From VRUE01 sp963718775 (GTDB taxonomy: Bacteria > Actinomycetota > Thermoleophilia > Solirubrobacterales > 70-9), in the NCBI GenBank assembly GCA_963718775.1, contig OY970377.1, forward strand, positions 434,001 through 498,000: DNA of 64,000 bases, given 5' to 3'. The stretch's first letter is position 1. Each line of letters opens with the position of its first letter. Below, in pieces: positions 22,871-32,662 of the stretch. The notes beneath the pieces were generated by a model. That model made no database searches and was not told where the DNA came from. It was given only the letters and a program-made list of their open reading frames with translations. The position numbers and the translations under genes are program-made.

Positions 22871-25058
22871 ATGAGACGCTTCGCCACCTGGTGCACCGGG
22901 CACCGCAAGACCGTGATCCTCAGCTGGATCGTCGCCCTGATCGGGGTCGGCATGATCGCCGGCTCGGTCGGCTCCGACTTCTCGAAGACTTCAAGCTGCC
23001 CGTCCTCCGACTCGACCGACGCCTTCGACCTGCTCGAAAACAGGTTCCCGGCGCAGTCGGGCGACACGGCGACGATCGTCTTCAAGGCCGAAGGCGGGGT
23101 CGAGTCACCGGCGGTGCGCAAGACCATGGAGGGCCTCTTCGCCGAAGCGGAAGAGCTCCCCCACGTCAGCGAAGTCGCCAGCCCCTACGCGGGCGGCGGC
23201 GCGGCGGCGATCAGCGACGACGGCAAGATCGCCTACGCGACCGTCCAGTACGACGTCTTCACCGACGAAATCGAAAAAGAGGACACCGAGAAGCTGATCG
23301 ACGAGGCCGAGGCGGCCAACGGCGACGGCCTCCAGGTCGAGCTCGGCGGCCAGCCGATCGAGGAAGCGCGCGCCGAAGAAGAAGGCGACGCCTCGTTCAT
23401 GATCGGCCTGCTGGCTGCGGTCGTCATCCTGCTGCTCACCTTCGGCTCGGTCGTGGCGATGGGCCTGCCGCTCGTCACCGCGCTGTTCGCGCTCGGCGTC
23501 GGCCTCAGCCTGGTCACGCTCGGCACCCACGTCTTCGACACCGCCGAGTTCGCGCCGCAGCTGGCGGCGATGATCGGCCTCGGCGTCGGCATCGACTACG
23601 CGCTCTTCATCCTCACCCGCTTCCGCAACGGCCTCGACGAGGGGCTGGAATCCCGCGACGCGGCGATCGCCGCCGTCGACACCGCCGGCCGCGCCGTCCT
23701 CTTCGCCGGGGTGACGGTGATCATCGCCCTGATGGGGATGCTGCTGCTCGGCCTCTCCTTCCTCTACGGCGTGGCGATGTCGGCGGCCCTCGCCGTGCTG
23801 ATGACGATGATCGCGGCGCTCACCCTGCTGCCCGCCCTGCTGACGATCGCCGGGCGCCGGGTCGACAAGCTGCGCATTCCGGGCCTCGAAGCGCGCCCCC
23901 TCGACCGCCGAAGACACCCGCTGGTTCCGCTGGAGCCGCGAGATCCAGCGCCGCCCGGTGGCCTCGGCGCTGCTCTCCGGCGGCCTGCTGCTGATCCTCT
24001 GCATCCCCACCCTCTCGCTGCGCCTCGGCTCCAACGACGCCGGCACCGACCCGGCCGGGACGACGACGCGCGAGGCCTACGACCTGCTCGCCGAAGGCTT
24101 CGGGCCGGGCTTCAACGGGCCCTTCTCGATCGTCGCGGCGCTGCCCAGCAAGGGCGAAGACACGGCGCTCACCGAGCTGCGCCGCACGCTCGTCGGCGAA
24201 GAAGGCGTCGCCGAGACGACCGCGGTGATGCTCAACCCGGCCAAGGACACCGGCGTCTTCCAGGTCTACCCGACGACCTCGCCGCAGAGCGAGAAGACGA
24301 CCGAGCTGCTCGACCACATCCGCGACGAGCTGATCCCGCCGGTCGAGCAGCAGACCGGCGCCCAGGTGCACGTCGGCGGCATCACCGCGATCTTCGAGGA
24401 CTTCGGCACCGCGATCGCCGACAAGCTGCCGCTCTTCATCGGCGTCGTCGTGCTGCTCTCGGCGCTGCTGCTGATGGCCGTCTTCCGCTCGGTCCTGGTG
24501 CCGCTGAAGGCGGTCGTGATGAACCTGCTCAGCATCGGCGCCGCCTTCGGCCTGATCGTCGCCGTCTTCCAGTGGGGCTGGGGCGCGAGCCTGATCGGCG
24601 ATCGACGGCACCGGGCCGATCATCTCCTTCTTCCCGATCTTCCTCTTCGCGATCGTCTTCGGCCTCTCGATGGACTACGAGGTCTTCCTGATGTCGCGGA
24701 TCCACGAGGAGTGGGAGCGCGACCGCGACGCCACCCTCGCCGTCACCCGCGGCCTCGCCCTGACCGGCCGCGTGATCACCGCCGCGGCGGCGATCATGGT
24801 CACCGTCTTCCTCTCCTTCATGATCGGCGAAGACCGCATCATCAAACTCTTCGGCCTCGGCCTCGCCTCGGCCGATCTTCATCGACGCCGTGATCATCCG
24901 CTCGGTCCTCGTCCCGGCGATCATGCAGCTCTTCGGCGAGCGGGCCTGGTGGCTCCCCGGCTGGCTGGACCGGATCCTGCCGCAAGCTGCATGTGGAGCC
25001 GGCCGAGGGCGATCCGGCGCCGACTGGCGAGCATCCCGTGGTCGCTGCGTCGACATGA
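22871..25058 (+). CDS. MMPL/RND family transporter
   Basis: Large inner-membrane exporter of the actinobacterial MMPL type, likely moving lipids or hydrophobic compounds; substrate unknown. Two RND repeats: an N-terminal TM (ILSWIVALIGVGMIAG), an extracytoplasmic domain, then a TM bundle with the GVGIDYALFILTRFRNGLDE signature, and the mirrored second half with FGLSMDYEVFLMSRIHEEWE. About 729 residues. Slips near 23900, 24608, 24873 and 24985 are single extra bases. It diverges from the FakA-like gene, with about 76 bp between starts. Confidence 0.9.
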
Positions 25059-25072
25059 CTAGCGGTCCCTGG

Positions 25073-25182
25073 GCCGCGATGGCGGTGCCCCTCCCCTGGA
25101 GCGCGCGTCGCGCAGCTGGTTTGGGGCTCTGCTTCGAGCGTGGACACTGAGCCTCCTCGGGGAGGGGCCCCGCCATCGCGGC
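25073..25182. repeat. Large unique palindrome after the MMPL gene
   Basis: Arms 25073-25096 and 25159-25182 are complementary over 24 bp with one mismatch, around a 62-nt loop. Its size and its place just after a stop codon match the family A elements, but the loop has none of the family A core. No second copy is visible in this window. Confidence 0.7.
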
Positions 25183-25464
25183 TCCGAAAGCTGGATAGCT
25201 CTCCAGCAAGAACCGAACCCGAGCCACAACAGCTTCAACGAGTCCAGCGCGCGAGCATCGGGAAGCTTTCGCGACTCGCAGAGTCTGGACGAGTCGAGGG
25301 GCGTCCGGTCGGCCTCCAGGCGAATGTCGCGAAGCGGCGGAAATGCAATCCGGTGATTGCGCGGCGCTAGCCGCGCTCCGACATAGTCGCTAAGCGCGCG
25401 CAGCGCGCGTGCGACATCAATTCGACCGAAGGCCGACCGGGCTCCCTCACCCTCAGCCTGCGAT
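25183..25464. other. Non-coding spacer with nested hairpins
   Basis: No convincing gene is visible between the palindrome and rpmB. Three hairpins stand out: GCAATC-CGGT-GATTGC, immediately followed by GCGCGGC-GCTA-GCCGCGC, and a GTCGC...GCGAC stem enclosing GCGCGC repeats near 25386-25414. They may end transcription of the exporter or of rpmB, since the two genes converge here. Confidence 0.45.
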
Positions 25465-25656
25465 CTAGGCGGCCTTGACGACCTTGTTGGCCTTGAGGCA
25501 GCGCGTGCAGACGTAGGCGCGCAGCTTGCGCCCGTTCTCCTCGATCCGCACCTTCTGCAGGTTCGGATCGAAGCGCCGCTTGGTGGCGACCATCGAGTGG
25601 CTGCGGGACTGGCCGAACGCCGGTCCCTTGCCGCAGCTGTGACAGACCTTGGCCAT
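25465..25656 (-). CDS. rpmB: 50S ribosomal protein L28
   Basis: MAKVCHSCGKGPAFG, SHSMVATKRRFDPNLQKVR and VCTRCLKANKV identify L28 with the two CxxC pairs of the zinc form. I chose the ATG at 25654-25656; four in-frame residues upstream are not conserved. 63 residues, normal. Divergent from the antitoxin gene across about 105 bp. Confidence 0.95.
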   Translation of the reverse strand: MAKVCHSCGKGPAFGQSRSHSMVATKRRFDPNLQKVRIEENGRKLRAYVCTRCLKANKVVKAA

Positions 25657-25760
25657 CGGGTCGGGCATGGTACCTGGATCTGAAGTTAGCTAAGTAGACT
25701 AATAGCGACGACGATCTAGCAGCCTTCTCCAAGGGGGAAGAGAAATGGGTCGCCGAGGAC

Positions 25761-26055
25761 TTGAACAGCGTGAACATGCACGAAGCCAAGACCCAACTCT
25801 CGAAGCTGGTCGCCAGGGTGGAGAAAGGCGAGGAGATCGTGATCAGCCGCGCAGGGAAGCCGGCGGCGAAGCTGGTGCCGGTGCCTCAGGAAAATCCGGC
25901 AAGCGAACCCTCGGCGTCTGGGAGGGGCAAGGTGTGGATGGTCTCCGACGAGGAGATGGACGAAGGCCGAAGCAGGGAAATCGCGCGAAGAATTCGACGG
26001 CCCGGAAGATCTGCCCGAGTGGCCGGAGGACCTCTGGAAGAGTCCACCGGGGTGA
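25761..26055 (+). CDS. Phd/YefM-family antitoxin
   Basis: Antitoxin whose N-terminal domain binds DNA and autorepresses and whose C-terminus neutralises the toxin. Signature VNMHEAKTQLSKLVARVEKGE then IVISRAGKPAAKLVP. A TTG at 25761 fits the family start (xNSVNMHEAK). An extra base near 25975 hides the true C-terminus, which reads EFDGPEDLPEWPEDL and stops at 26053-26055, overlapping the toxin GTG by four bases (GTGA). Confidence 0.82.
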
Positions 26056-26436
26056 GGCTGCTGCTCGACACCCACGCGTTGATCTGGCTTCTATCGGAAC
26101 CCGAGCGTCTGTCCGATGCCGCGCTTGAGCCGCGTCGAGGACGTCGAAAACGACGTCTACGTCAGCGTCGTCAGCGTCTGGGAGATCGCGACTCAAGGCG
26201 CTCCAAGGGAAAGCTTCGAATCCCCTCAACGCTCGAAACAGCCCTGGAGGAGCAGCGCTTCGAGACACTGCCGCTCACTCTGCGCCACGTACTCGCCGAT
26301 CGAGTCGCTGCCCAACCATCACCGGGATCCCTTTGATCGGATGCTCGTCTGCCAAGCCCAGATCGACGATCTGACGCTAGTCACCTCCGATCGCGCGATG
26401 CGGCGCTATCCGATCGCAGTCCTGCCGGCGTCCTAG
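26052..26436 (+). CDS. PIN-domain toxin (VapC family), several frame slips
   Basis: Ribonuclease toxin of the PIN fold. The N-terminal LLLDTHALIWLLSEPERL gives the first catalytic Asp, VSVVSVWEIATQ the conserved Glu, and HRDPFDRMLVCQAQ plus TLVTSDRAM the remaining acidic residues. It overlaps the antitoxin, and its TAG overlaps the convergent ribH stop (CTAG at 26433-26436). Extra bases near 26127, 26199, 26212 and 26300 break it; given their density elsewhere I do not call it a pseudogene. Confidence 0.82.
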
Positions 26437-26952
26437 CCGTCCCGCACCTGCCAGCGGTACGGATTGACCTCTTGTTTGAGCAGGGCCATGCGGGCGACGG
26501 TCAGGGCGGCGTTGCGGCCCTGGTCGCGCTTGCCGCCGCCGGCCCGGGCGAGGGCCTGCTCCATCGTGTCGCAGGTGATCACGCCGAAGGCGCAGGGCAC
26601 GCCGGTGGCCAGCTGCACGTCCTGGATGCCGCGGGCGGCCTCGGCGCAGACGAAGTCGTAGTGGTCGGTCTCGCCGCGGATGACGACGCCGAGGCAGGCG
26701 ACGCCGGCGAAGCGTTCGCTGGTCGCGTGCAGCTTGGCGGCGAAGGGCAGCTCGTAGGCGCCGGGCACCGAGACCTCGCTGACCGAGGAGGCCGGCACGC
26801 CGGCCAGCTCGAAGCCTTCGCGGGCGCCGCTGAGCAGGCGTTCGGCCAGGTCCTCGTAGAAGCGGCCGACGCAGACGGCGAACTCGCGGCCCGCGAGCGC
26901 CGCCCGCTCCTCCTCGCGTGAAGTCCTCGAGGAAGGCGGTCGACTCAGCCAT
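26433..26952 (-). CDS. ribH: 6,7-dimethyl-8-ribityllumazine synthase
   Basis: Penultimate step of riboflavin synthesis, forming an icosahedral or pentameric enzyme. Contains FAVCVGRFYEDLAERLL, VPGAYELPFAAKL and the catalytic loop GVVIRGETDHYDFVC. ATG 26950-26952 overlaps the end of ribBA. One extra base near 26913 (TTCACGC) is bridged. Last gene of the ribD-ribE-ribBA-ribH operon. Confidence 0.94.
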
Positions 26953-28287
26953 CGGCCGGCTCGCCCCCCTCGGCGGCGTCGCGCTCCTCCTCGTCGTGGA
27001 TCATCTCCTCGTCGAGGGCGAGGCCCTGGTGGTGCAGCGAGTGGCCCATCTTGTCGCGCTTGGCCCGCAGGTAGGCCTCGTTGTGGGCGTTGGGCGAGGA
27101 CTCGATCGGCACCTGCTCGCTGACCGAGAGGCCGTAGCCCTCGAGGCCGACGATCTTCTTCGGGTTGTTGGTGAGGATGCGGATGCTGGTCAGGCCGAGG
27201 TCGCCGAGGATCTGGGCGCCGATCCCGTAGTCGCGCAGGTCGGCCGGCAGGCCGAGCTTGAGGTTGGCCTCGACCGTGTCGGCGCCCTCCTCCTGCAGCT
27301 TGTAGGCCTTGAGCTTGTTGAGCAGGCCGATCCCGCGCCCCTCCTGGGAGAGGTAGAGGAGGACGCCGCGGCCCTCCTGCTCGATCTGGGTCAGCGCCGC
27401 GACGAGTTGCTCGCCGCAGTCGCAGCGCATGCTGTGGAAGACGTCGCCGGTGAGGCACTCGCTGTGCACGCGGACCAGCACGTCCTCGACGCCGTCGACG
27501 TCGCCCTTGACCATCGCCACGTGGTGCTTGTCGTCGACCAGAGAGCGATAGCCGACCGCGGTGAAGTCGCCGAACTCGGTCGGCAGGGCAGTCGACGACG
27601 ACCCGCTCGACCAGCTTCTCCTCGGTGCGGCGGCGGTAGGCGATCAGGTCGGCGACGGTGATCATCTTCAGGCCGTGGCGCTCGCAGTAGGGGACCAGGT
27701 CCGGGACCCGGGCCATCGTGCCGTCGTCGTTCATCACCTCGCAGATCACCCCGGCGGGCGTCAGGCCGGCGAGGCGGGCGAGGTCGACGCTGGCCTCGGT
27801 GTGGCCGGTGCGCTCGAGCACGCCGCCCTCCTTGGCCCGCAGCGGGAACATGTGACCGGGGACGACGATCTCACTCGGCCCGGAGCTGGGATCGATCGCG
27901 ACCTGGATCGTGTGGGCGCGGTCGTGGGCGGAGATGCCGGTGCTGACGCCGCCGGCCGCCTCGATCGTCACCGTGAAGGCGGTCTGCAGCGGCGCCTCGT
28001 TCTTGGCCGCCATCAGCTTCAGGCCGAGCTTCTCGCAGCGTTCCGCGGTCAGCGCCAGGCAGATCAGGCCGCGCGCCTCCTTGGCCATGAAGTTGACCGC
28101 CTCGGGGGTGGCGAACTGCGCCGCCATCACCAGGTCGCCCTCGTTCTCGCGGTCCTCGCCGTCGCAGACGACGACCATGCGGCCGCGCGCGGATCTCCTC
28201 GATCGCTTCCTCGATCGTCGAGAACGGGCTCTCGCCCGCTTCCCTGCTCGTCTCGTCTGTCCGTTGCGCCTCGGTCATCTGGCTCAC
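26945..28287 (-). CDS. ribBA: Bifunctional DHBP synthase/GTP cyclohydrolase II
   Basis: Supplies both riboflavin precursors. The N-terminal RibB domain has DREN-EGDLVMAAQF, GISAHDRAHTIQ and RTGHTEASVDLARLAG; the C-terminal RibA domain has VRVHSECLTGDVFHSMRCDCGEQ (three zinc cysteines) and SQEGRGIGLLNKLKAY. ATG 28287 overlaps the ribE stop. Slips near 28193 and 27580 are bridged. Confidence 0.94.
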
Positions 28288-28889
28288 GCCCGCTCCTCTC
28301 CGGCGAATGGCTTCGCCAGTCGCTCAACATACTTCGCCACCACATCGCACTCGACGTTCAAGCGGTCGCCGGTGGCGACCCCACCAAGATTCGTGCGCTC
28401 CAGGGTCTCGGGGATCAGCGAGACCTCAACCCAGGAATCGGCCAGGTCGGCAGTCGTCAGGCTGACCCCACTAAGCGCAATCGAGCCCTTGTCGACCACG
28501 TAGCGCAGCAGCTTCGGATCCAGCTCCACGCGCAGACGCCTGGCAAGGCCGTCCTCCTCGACCGAAAGCACCTCTCCAACGCCGTCGGCGTGCCCCTGGA
28601 CGATGTGGCCACCGAGCCGCTCCGATGCCTTCATCGCCAGCTCAAGGTTGACGCGGTCGCCACTTGCCAGATCCCCGATGGCGGTGACCTGCAGTGTCTG
28701 GTTCATCGCGTCGGTCGCGAAACCGTTTGGGTCAACTGCCGTCGCGGTAAGGCAAACGCCGTTGACAGACACCGAGTCACCGGTCGCGATCTCGGGCGCC
28801 AAGCGGGTCCCGATCCGCAACCGCGCGCCGTCGTCGCCGGATTCAACCGACTCGACCCTGCCGACGTCTTCGACCAGCCCGGTGAACAT
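28284..28889 (-). CDS. ribE: Riboflavin synthase alpha chain
   Basis: Dismutates two lumazines to riboflavin. MFTGLVEDVGRVESV opens the first lumazine-binding repeat (VNGVCLTATAV) and the second repeat shows GGHIVQGHADGVGEV and GSIALSGVSLT. Intact, 201 residues. Its ATG at 28887-28889 overlaps the ribD TGA. Confidence 0.96.
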   Translation of the reverse strand: MFTGLVEDVGRVESVESGDDGARLRIGTRLAPEIATGDSVSVNGVCLTATAVDPNGFATDAMNQTLQVTAIGDLASGDRVNLELAMKASERLGGHIVQGHADGVGEVLSVEEDGLARRLRVELDPKLLRYVVDKGSIALSGVSLTTADLADSWVEVSLIPETLERTNLGGVATGDRLNVECDVVAKYVERLAKPFAGEERA

Positions 28890-30082
28890 CACCACTCCCG
28901 GAACCGTGCCGTGATCAAAGCATCCATACCAACGGCCTTAACCGTGCTGCTCAATGCGGTTTCTCGCGCGGGTGGCGCAGATGCGGGGGGGCCGAGAACG
29001 GAGGCCCCGCCCCCGCCCGCAGATCCCCCCGCAGCTGCGACGGGCCCCGTGCGCCAATCACTTCCGAGCAGGACGGGGGCGACGAAGGTCCTTGCTTCGT
29101 CTAGCTGGTCGGCGATCTGGAAGGCGCTGGCCAGGGTCGGGCCGCCCTCGAGGAAGAGGCTCGTGATGCCGCGGCGGCCCAGATCGGCAAGGGCTGCCTC
29201 GATGCCGTCAGCGACGAGGATCTCGGCGCCGGCCTCACGAAGGGCTGATGCATCAGCTTCGGGTGAGACGACGACGAGCACCGGCGAGTCGTCGAGGGTT
29301 CGGAGCAGCTGCGAATCGAGCGGCAGACGGGCCTGGCGGTCGAAGACGACGCGAACCGGCTGCCGCGAGCTCGTTCCGGTGCGCTTTATGCTCGCCTGGG
29401 GTGCATAAGGCGCACCGGAAGGCTCTGGGCGGGCGGTTAGGAGGGGGTCGTCGGTTAGGACGGTGTCGATGCCGACGGCGATCGCGTCGGATTCGGCGCG
29501 CCAGCGGTGGACCAGCTCACGGCTGCGCTCGCCGGAGATCCAGGGCGAGTCGCCGGGCGGGGCGCTGGTGCGGCCGTCGAGCGACATCGCCAGCTTCAGG
29601 GTGACCAGCGGCAGGCCCGTGCGCGCATGCTTGCGGAAGGGCTGGTTGAGCAGGCGGGCCGCGGTGGCCTCCTCGCCTGCGGCGAGCTCGACCTCGACGC
29701 CGCCGTCGCGCAGGATGCCGGGCCCGCGCCCGGCCGCCTTCTCGCTCGGATCATCGGAAGCGATCACGACCCGGGCGATTCCCGCCTCAAGGATCGCCTC
29801 GGTGCAGGGCGGTTGCCGCCCCGTATGCGCACAGGGCTCCAACGTCACGTACATCGTCGCCCCCGCCGGGTCCTCTCCACGCCTCTCGCAATCCGCCAGC
29901 GCCGCCCGCTCCGCATGCAGGCCACCCAGCTCGGCATGAAACCCCTCGCCGATCACCTCGCCGCCTCGCACCACAACAGCTCCGACAAGAGGATTAGGAC
30001 TGACCCGACCGCGCCCACCCTCCGCCAGCTCAAGCGCCCGCGCGAGATGCGACCGATCCGTGCCTGTCAGTTGCGCATTCAT
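28889..30082 (-). CDS. ribD: Bifunctional riboflavin deaminase/reductase RibD with two in-frame palindromic inserts
   Basis: Second and third steps of riboflavin synthesis. The deaminase domain carries HAERAAL and the zinc motif PCAHTGRQPPC; the reductase domain begins near TLKLAMSLDGRTS and has LFLEGGPTLASAF. Two segments do not belong to the family: SGAPYAPQASIKRT, encoded by a 47-bp palindrome (29374-29420) before PVRVVFDRQ, and a Gly/Pro-rich stretch encoded by a second palindrome (28964-29054) before ALSSTVKAVGMDAL. Both are in frame, and the gene is otherwise intact. ATG 30080-30082 sits just past an 18-bp dyad. Confidence 0.93.
   Translation of the reverse strand: MNAQLTGTDRSHLARALELAEGGRGRVSPNPLVGAVVVRGGEVIGEGFHAELGGLHAERAALADCERRGEDPAGATMYVTLEPCAHTGRQPPCTEAILEAGIARVVIASDDPSEKAAGRGPGILRDGGVEVELAAGEEATAARLLNQPFRKHARTGLPLVTLKLAMSLDGRTSAPPGDSPWISGERSRELVHRWRAESDAIAVGIDTVLTDDPLLTARPEPSGAPYAPQASIKRTGTSSRQPVRVVFDRQARLPLDSQLLRTLDDSPVLVVVSPEADASALREAGAEILVADGIEAALADLGRRGITSLFLEGGPTLASAFQIADQLDEARTFVAPVLLGSDWRTGPVAAAGGSAGGGGASVLGPPASAPPARETALSSTVKAVGMDALITARFREW
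28964..29054. repeat. Family D palindrome, copy D1, inside ribD
   Basis: Starts TCGCGCGGGTGGCGC and contains GGGGGGCCGAGAACGGA; the left half pairs with the right half (GCAGATGCGGGGGG with CCCCCCGCAGCTGC). It lies in frame within the C-terminal part of ribD. A second copy lies at 30147-30230 outside the gene, sharing the start and the loop but with different arms. Confidence 0.75.
29374..29420. repeat. Family C palindrome, copy C1, inside ribD
   Basis: A 47-bp palindrome with 18-bp arms (TTCCGGTGCGCTTTATGC against GCATAAGGCGCACCGGAA, one mismatch). On the minus strand it encodes SGAPYAPQASIKRTG in the ribD frame. The only other copy seen is in rsmB at 36150-36193, in the same frame relative to its peptide. 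Confidence 0.88.
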
Positions 30083-30087
30083 GCCAC

Positions 30088-30105
30088 TGATTGACTGGTC
30101 AATCA
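30088..30105. promoter_or_regulatory. Perfect 18-bp dyad upstream of ribD
   Basis: TGATTGAC-TG-GTCAATCA is a perfect inverted repeat ending 5 bp before the ribD start codon. The position suits an operator or an RNA hairpin over the ribosome binding region of the riboflavin operon. I see no FMN riboswitch in the 180 bp between ribD and the divergent glycosyltransferase. Confidence 0.5.
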
Positions 30106-30146
30106 ACCAATCGTACAGCGCCTGCGCAGGGAGTCTGTGACGTTCC

Positions 30147-30230
30147 TCGCGCGGGTGGCGCGGGGAGGGGGCCGAGAACGGACGCCGCGCGCGCCCGCAG
30201 GCCCCCTCCCCGTGACAGGACCCGCGCGCC
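30147..30230. repeat. Family D palindrome, copy D2, intergenic
   Basis: Between the divergent ribD and glycosyltransferase genes. Shares TCGCGCGGGTGGCGC and GGGGCCGAGAACGGA with copy D1; its arms pair as GGGGAGGGGGCC with GGCCCCCTCCCC and, further out, GCGCGGGT with ACCCGCGC. Confidence 0.75.
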
Positions 30231-30261
30231 GACCCCGCAGATACCCTGACCCGCGCCCCCA

Positions 30262-31251
30262 ATGAAGCTGATCGTCCAAATCCCCTGCCTGAACGAGGAG
30301 TCCACCCTCCCCGCGACGATCGCCGACATCCCGCGGCAGATCGACGGGCATCGACACGGTCGAGCTGCTGGTCGTCGACGACGGCTCGACCGACCGCACG
30401 GTCGAGGTCGCCCGCGAGAACGGCGTCGAGCACATCGTCCGCCTGACCAACAACAAGGGCCTGGCGGCCGGCTTCCAGGCGGGGCTCGACGCCTGCCTCA
30501 AGCTCGGCGCCGACGTCGTCGTCAACACCGACGCCGACAACCAGTACCGCGGCGCCGACATCCCGAAGCTGCTGGCGCCGATCCTCGCCGGCGAGGCCGA
30601 CATGGTCGTCGGCGATCGCCAGGTCGACCAGATCGAGCACTTCTCGGGCCAGAAGAAAGCCCTGCAGCGACTCGGCAGCTGGGTCGTGCGACGGCTCTCC
30701 GGCACCGAGATCGCCGACACCACCTCCGGCTTCCGCGCCTACAACCGCGAGGCGGCGCTGGGCCTGCTCGTCGTCGACAACTTCACCTACACGCTGGAGA
30801 GCCTGATCCAGGCCGGCAAGATGCTGGTCGCGGTCGGACCAGGTCGAGATCGGCGTCAACCCGCAGACTCGCGAGTCGCGGCTCTTCGCTTCGACCGGCG
30901 GCTACGTGCGCCGCAACGCGCTCTCGATCCTGCGCATCTACGCGCGCTACGAGCCGCTGCGCGTCTTCGCCACGGCCGGCCTCGTCGTCGCGCTGCTCGC
31001 CCTCGCCGCCTGGCTGCCCTTCCTGCTCGACTGGATCCTCAACGGCGACAGCACCGGCCACCTGCAGTCGCTGATCCTCGGCGCGGTGCTCTTCATCGTC
31101 GCGATCCAGCTGCTCGCCCTGGGCGTGATCGGCGACCTGCTTGGCCGGGCAGCGGGTGATGACGCAACGGGTCTTCGAGCGCGTGCGCCGGGTCGAGCTG
31201 GCGCTCGACGTGCCGCCCTCGCACTACGAGCGCGGCGCTCCGGACCGCTGA
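30262..31251 (+). CDS. Family 2 glycosyltransferase with C-terminal membrane helices
   Basis: Dolichol-phosphate-mannose-synthase-like or polyprenyl glycosyltransferase. The GT-A domain shows VQIPCLNEESTLP, VVDDGSTDRT and the metal site NTDADNQY; the C-terminus has two hydrophobic helices (AGLVVALLALAAWLPFLL, LILGAVLFIVAIQLLALGV). Stop and the next ATG overlap (TGATG), so it is translated with the flippase gene. Slips near 30345, 30838 and 31143 are single extra bases. Role in surface polysaccharide or glycolipid is inference. Confidence 0.87.
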
Positions 31252-32659
31252 TGCAGGCGCTGCGCAAGGCGCTGGGCGCCCGCCGTGGCGGCCAGGCGGG
31301 CGCCAGCTCGGCGACCGCCGACTACGGCAAGACGGCGAGCTTCCTGGCGATCGGCGTCGGCCTCACCGGGGTGATCACCTACGTCTACTTCTTCATCGCC
31401 TCGCACGTGCTCTCCAAGCCCGACTACGGCGAGATCACCGTCGTCTGGTCGGCCGTCTTCATCACGATCTCGACCCTCTACCGGCCGGTCGAACAGCTGC
31501 TCTCCCGCCACATCTCCGAACACCTGGTCAAGGGCGAGGAGATCGGCGGCACGACGCGCAACGCGGCGACGATCCAGCTCGGCCTGGCGCTGCTCTTCGC
31601 GGTCCTCGCCCTGGCCTTTCGCGGGCCGCTGCAGGACGGCCTGCTCGAGGGCAACGAAACGCTCTACTGGGTCTACTTCTCGGCGGTCCTCTTCTACGCG
31701 GCGAGCTACTTCGCCCGCGGCTATCCTCGCCGGCGTCAAGCGCTTCGGGCTCTTCACCGCGCTGATCCTCTCCGAGTCCTGCTTCCGCACGCTCTTCGCC
31801 GTCCTCGTCGCGGTCAGCCTGCTCGAGCGGCCAGTCCTGGGTGGCGATCGGCATCGTCGCCGCGCCCTCGCTCTCCCTGATGGTCGTGCCGCTGGCCTTC
31901 GCCCGCGGCGCGCGGACGGCGCCGGCAGCGCCCCAGGCCGCCAGCCAGGACTCGTCTGTCTCGGTCGCCCACGGCAGCGGCTTCGCGGCTGCCGTGCTGG
32001 TGATCATGTTCAGCGAACAGGCCTTCCTCAACGCCGGGCCGCTGGTCGTGCGCGCCCTCGACGGCGCCGCTGCGGCCGGCTTCATCTTCAACGTGCTGAT
32101 GCTGGCGCGGGCGCCGCTGCAGCTCTTCCAGGCGGTCTCGACCAGCATCCTCCCCCACCTGACCGGCCTGCACACCAGCGATGAGCCCGGCAGCGAGGAC
32201 GAGTTCCATCGCTCGGTGCGGGCGGTGCTGCTCGGCATCGTCGCCTTCACGGCGGTGATGGCGCTGGCGATCCTCGCCGCCGGCCCGCAGCTGATGCAGC
32301 TCGCCTTCAGCGACAAGTTCAGCTACGAGCGCGGCGAACTGCTCTTGGTCGCCCTCGGCACCGGGCTCTACCTCGCCTCGGTGACGGTCAACCAGGCCTG
32401 CGTCGCCCAGGGCCAGGTGCGCCGCGCCGCGAGCCGCTGGATCGCCTGCGCCGCCCTCTTCATCGGCTGGAACTTCGTGCCCCTGGTCAACGACGAGTTC
32501 CTCCGCGTCGAGATCGGCTTCACGCTGACCGCCGGCGTGCTCTTCGGCCTGCTCTACCTGATCTACCGCCGCCCCCACGAACGTGCCGAGGACGTGCCGG
32601 CGCCGGGCTCTGCCGAGGAACTCGAGCTGCGCCTCGCCGCGATGGACGAGAACACCTAG
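31251..32659 (+). CDS. Polysaccharide flippase-like membrane protein
   Basis: Multi-pass protein of the MOP/Wzx-like flippase type, with about twelve hydrophobic segments, beginning ASFLAIGVGLTGVITYVYFF and including RAPLQLFQAVSTSILPHL in the second half. The preceding glycosyltransferase and TGATG coupling support export of a lipid-linked glycan. Slips near 31726 and 31826 are single extra bases. The C-terminal tail is acidic and cytoplasmic. Confidence 0.82.
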
Positions 32660-32662
32660 GCG

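Noticed and set aside
26052..26436. VapC toxin as a decayed pseudogene
   Set aside because: All four lesions are single extra bases like those in essential genes nearby, and catalytic residues survive, so decay is not supported.
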